DNA of 8,367 bases from Rhodospirillaceae bacterium (GTDB lineage Bacteria > Pseudomonadota > Alphaproteobacteria > CADEGL01), in NCBI GenBank assembly GCA_018699755.1, contig JABIRQ010000352.1:1-8367 (forward strand). The letters run 5' to 3'. Made by a program: the position numbers and the translations under genes. The notes under the pieces were generated by a model. That model was not told the DNA's origin. It saw only the letters and a program-made list of their open reading frames with translations, and made no database searches. This document shows, piece after piece, positions 6,435-8,367 of this stretch; the stretch's first letter is position 1, and each line of letters opens with the position of its first letter.

Positions 6435-7028
6435 ATGCCCGACGACCTGACCCAGCGTACCGTCAGCTACATTTCCATGGAGACGGCGACCAAGGAGGAC
6501 TACATGCTGCTCAAGGAGCTGCATGCGCCCTTCATCGCCGGCTTTCCGGACCGCGCGCTCAAGTATCTCGACGTCCTACACCAGGGCTTTCCGGGCGAAC
6601 TGGTCGACCGCTACGAGCATTCCCTGCAATCGGCGACCCGCGCACACAGGGACGGCGCCGACGAGGAACTGGTGGTCGCCGCCCTGTTCCATGACATCGG
6701 CGACCAGCTCGCCCCCGAGAACCACGCCGAGTTCGCAGCCTGCGTGCTCAAGCCCTACGTCACGCCGCTGACCCATTGGATCATCGAGAAACACGGCTTG
6801 TTCCAGGGCTACTACTACTTCCATCACTACGGCACGGACCGGAACGCCCGCGACGAGTTCAAGGGCCATCCCGGATATCGGCCCTGCATCGACTTCTGCC
6901 ACAAGTACGACCAGACCAGTTTCGATCCGGATTACGACACCATGCCGCTCGAGGCTTTCGAGCCCATGGTGCACCGGATACTGGGTCGCACGCCCTGGGG
7001 CGACCACACCAACGCGGCAATGGCCTGA
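6435..7028 (+). CDS. HD-domain protein, second PhnZ/MIOX-like paralogue (HD2)
   Basis: A 197-residue paralogue of HD1. The same six candidate metal ligands are present: H62 in 'YEHSLQSA', H86-D87 in 'LFHDIGD', H97 in 'ENH', H120 in 'EKHGLFQGYYYF' and D159 in 'KYDQTSFDP'. By eye about half the residues match HD1, with no gap from 'SY' (residue 11) to 'PWG' (189). Differences may matter: E55 in 'FPGE' occupies the place of the PhnZ lid glutamate, where HD1 has Met, and the protein stops soon after 'PWGDH', without the HD1 tail. The position next to 'HDIG' is Asp (D90) in both. The likely role is an O2-dependent diiron oxygenase, with phosphohydrolase as the alternative; substrate unknown. ATG 6435 has GGGGGAGA seven to fourteen bases upstream. 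The gene diverges from the saccharopine dehydrogenase-like gene and is closed by a strong terminator. Confidence 0.88.
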   Translation: MPDDLTQRTVSYISMETATKEDYMLLKELHAPFIAGFPDRALKYLDVLHQGFPGELVDRYEHSLQSATRAHRDGADEELVVAALFHDIGDQLAPENHAEFAACVLKPYVTPLTHWIIEKHGLFQGYYYFHHYGTDRNARDEFKGHPGYRPCIDFCHKYDQTSFDPDYDTMPLEAFEPMVHRILGRTPWGDHTNAAMA

Positions 7029-7050
7029 TCCTGCGCCGGCTTCGCGCGCA

Positions 7051-7081
7051 AGGCCCCGGCACACCGCGCCGGGGCCTTTTT
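7051..7081 (+). terminator. Strong intrinsic terminator downstream of HD2
   Basis: A perfect 10-bp stem AGGCCCCGGC (7051-7060) with GCCGGGGCCT (7068-7077), a 7-base loop and five T's (7077-7081), 22 bases after the HD2 stop. It separates HD2 from the PhyH-family gene, so the latter needs its own promoter. Confidence 0.9.
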
Positions 7082-7154
7082 CGTCCCGGGCGGTCCCTGG
7101 CCGGACACGTCGTATGATTGCATTTTCGAACGGATTCTTCCCGAATTCGACCGC

Positions 7155-7184
7155 TTGAGACGGATGCGCCGACGGCTCCATAAT
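7155..7184 (+). promoter_or_regulatory. Candidate sigma-70 promoter for the PhyH-family gene
   Basis: -35 TTGAGA (7155-7160, five of six), 18-bp spacer, -10 CATAAT (7179-7184, five of six), about 70 bases before ATG 7256. An additional TATGAT within 'CGTATGAT' at 7110-7117 also occurs in the HD1 promoter (4308-4315), but has no convincing -35 here. Confidence 0.45.
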
Positions 7185-7255
7185 GTCTTCGCGAAACCGC
7201 GACAAGGCTCGGAGAACGGGCCGGGCGAAGCGGGCGGATCGGAGGGGACTGCCGG

Positions 7256-8134
7256 ATGATTGGCCGACCCGGGCTTAAGCGATTGAACGGAAGTCAGGCC
7301 GCCGCCTTCCGCGAGGAAGGGTTCGTGGCGCCGGTCTCCGTGCTGGACGGGGCCGAGGTCGCGCATTACCTCGCCTGCCTGACCGATTTCGAAGCGCGCC
7401 ACGGCCGGGTCGACCGCCACAAGCTGCGCACCAAGGCCCATCTGCTGACGCCCTGGATCAACGCCCTGGTGCGTCATGACGCCCTGCTCGACGCGGTCGA
7501 GGACGTGCTGGGCCCGGACATCCTGTGCTGGGGTTGCGGCTTCATCGTCAAGGAGCCGGGCGACGGCGCCTTCGTCTCGATGCATCAGGACGGCTATTAC
7601 TGGCAGTGGGAGCCGCATGAGCAGGTGACCGCTTGGCTCGCCCTGACCCCGGCGACGGTGGAAAGCGGCGCCATGCGCATGGTGCCCCTGTCGATCGACC
7701 GGCCCGATCCGATTGTCCCGCACGAGGAGCATTGGCAGCCCGACAATCTGCTGATGCGCGGCCAGACCGCCTCGGGTTTCGATATCTCGCGCGCGGTCGA
7801 TGCGGTGCTCGCGCCCGGCGAGATGAGCCTGCATCACTAATACACGCCCCATGCCTCCGGCCCGAACCGGGCCGAGTTCCGCCGTATCGGCTTTTCCATT
7901 CAATACGTCACCCCGCGCATGCGCGAGATCGGCGAGCGGAGTTCCGCCTCCCTGGTGCGCGGGCGCGACCGCCATGGCAATTTCGATCCGGAACCCGTGC
8001 CCCAATACGATTACGACCCCGCGGCGCTCGCCGTGTTCGAGGCGCAGCAGGCGCGCTACAAGACGGTCGCGCCGCGCGCATCCGGGCCGTCGAACGGAGG
8101 AAAGGAAGCGTCGCCCACGCGGCCCGCGGGCTAG
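7256..8134 (+). pseudogene. PhyH-family Fe(II)/2-oxoglutarate dioxygenase interrupted by in-frame TAA
   Basis: The gene starts at ATG 7256 with GGAGGGG eight bases upstream and encodes a phytanoyl-CoA dioxygenase-like protein. The first iron motif is H110-x-D112 in 'SMHQDGYYWQW'. Codon 195, right after 'PGEMSLHH', is TAA (7838-7840), giving a 194-residue product. The same frame then continues for 97 codons to TAG 8134 with obvious family sequence: 'YTPHASGPNRAEFRRIGF', then 'SLVRGRDRHGNF'. The distal iron ligand (H of 'PHASG', codon 199) and the 2-oxoglutarate-binding Arg (second R of 'FRRIGF', codon 210) both lie beyond the stop, 11 residues apart as in human PHYH (H264, R275, from memory). 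The truncated product should therefore be inactive. There is no frameshift and the downstream codons look undecayed, so this is a recent nonsense mutation, a sequencing error or, less likely, readthrough. An internal ATG at 7919 could start a 71-residue fragment. Full-length size (about 292) fits the family. Confidence 0.85.
7838..7840 (+). other. In-frame TAA within the PhyH-family gene
   Basis: Context is CTG CAT CAC TAA TAC ACG. Family alignment continues on both sides without gap, so the change is a substitution (or a multiple of three). Several one-base changes would restore sense; TAC would give Tyr-Tyr. Confidence 0.85.
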
Positions 8135-8143
8135 AAGAGCGCT

Positions 8144-8367
8144 GCCCCCTCCCGGTGGGGACTGGGAGGGGCCCCCAGGGGCAAAAAAGGGCCGCCCCCT
8201 CCCGGTGGGGACTGGGAGGGGCCCCCAGGGGCAAAAAAGGGCCGCCCCCTCCCGGTGGGGACTGGGAGGTGGCCCAGGGGCAAAAAAGGGCCGCCCCCTC
8301 CCGGTGGGGACTGGGAGGTGGCCCAGGGGCAAAAAAGGGCCGCCCCCTCCCGGTGGGGACTGGGAGG
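8144..8367. repeat. Tandem array of 49-50-bp GC-rich hairpin repeats, running off the window
   Basis: Units start at 8144, 8194, 8244, 8293 and 8342 (the last incomplete), so the periods are 50, 50, 49 and 49. All share GCCCCCTCCCGGTGGGGACT, then GGGAGG, and end with AGGGGC, six A's and GGGCC. Units 1 and 2 read GGGAGGGGCCCCCAGGGGC; units 3 and 4 read GGGAGGTGGCCCAGGGGC. CCCCTCCC pairs with GGGAGGGG as an 8-bp stem over a 10-base loop in units 1 and 2 (8146-8153 with 8164-8171); 6 bp remain in units 3 and 4. The array begins nine bases after the final stop of the PhyH-family frame. Open frames crossing it on the minus strand encode only a Pro/Gly-rich periodic translation and are not genes. 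It is probably an intergenic repetitive element; genome-wide copy number cannot be judged here. Confidence 0.93.

Noticed and set aside
4365..7028. Assigning the HD genes as phnZ or tmpB of a phosphonate pathway
   Set aside because: The metal ligands fit, but the phosphonate-contacting His, Lys and Arg that I recall from PhnZ are not conserved, and no phosphonate transporter or other phn gene is in the window.
7126..7154. Imperfect inverted repeat TCGAACGG ... CCGAATTCGA upstream of the PhyH-family gene
   Set aside because: Needs a two-base bulge and has short arms; not convincing as an operator or terminator.
7838..7840. Stop-codon recoding (selenocysteine or pyrrolysine) in the PhyH-family gene
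   Set aside because: Those use TGA and TAG respectively; the codon is TAA. Homologous positions as I recall them are ordinary residues, and no special downstream RNA structure is evident.
6932..8332. Long minus-strand open frame of 466 codons crossing the repeat array, the PhyH-family gene and the HD2 end
   Set aside because: It runs antisense to well-supported genes; its start is in the tandem repeats and gives a periodic Pro/Gly-rich translation. It is typical of shadow frames in GC-rich DNA.
8144..8367. CRISPR array
   Set aside because: The repeats are directly contiguous, with no variable spacers of regular length; unit differences are small sequence variants.

Overview
The window is GC-rich (by eye well over 60%), densely coded, and carries gene families typical of alphaproteobacterial, probably Rhodospirillales-like, soil or marine heterotrophs. 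That placement is an inference from base composition and gene content; no rRNA or other marker is present. I see no tRNA, rRNA, CRISPR array or transposase gene.

Layout: (1) 1-1544, plus strand: the 3' part of a short-chain dehydrogenase/reductase (SDR) lacking the usual Tyr-Lys active site, followed one base later by an NAD(P)-dependent epimerase/dehydratase-family gene, probably one operon. (2) 1561-2454, minus strand: a ferritin-like protein with two diiron ExxH motifs and a TTG start supported by a strong ribosome binding site, convergent with the first operon. (3) 2455-2635: a divergent intergenic region centred on a perfect 16-bp palindrome. (4) 2636-2881, plus: a small Lys/Ala-rich protein. 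(5) 3095-4291, plus: a Rieske oxygenase alpha subunit with Glu at the bridging position, as in carnitine oxygenase CntA. (6) 4365-5000, plus: an HD-domain protein, HD1, of the PhnZ/MIOX-like diiron oxygenase superfamily, with its own candidate promoter and a terminator. (7) 5158-6306, minus: a saccharopine dehydrogenase-like NAD(P) oxidoreductase. (8) 6435-7028, plus: a second HD-domain paralogue, HD2, divergent from (7), followed by a textbook terminator. (9) 7256-8134, plus: a phytanoyl-CoA dioxygenase (PhyH)-family gene interrupted in frame by TAA at 7838-7840. (10) 8144 to the window end: four and a half copies of a 49-50-bp GC-rich repeat that can form hairpins and, in some copies, a G-quadruplex.

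The main pattern is a concentration of non-haem iron proteins of four different folds (ferritin-like diiron, Rieske, HD x2, Fe(II)/2-oxoglutarate) together with three NAD(P)-type Rossmann proteins. This looks like an oxidative catabolic or tailoring region. HD oxygenases plus a 2-oxoglutarate oxygenase recall the PhnY/PhnZ and TmpA/TmpB phosphonate pairs, and the Rieske subgroup recalls quaternary-amine breakdown. However, the phosphonate-contacting residues of PhnZ, as I remember them, are not conserved in the two HD proteins, so the substrate is probably something else. The genes lie in several transcription units on both strands, so a shared pathway is a hypothesis.
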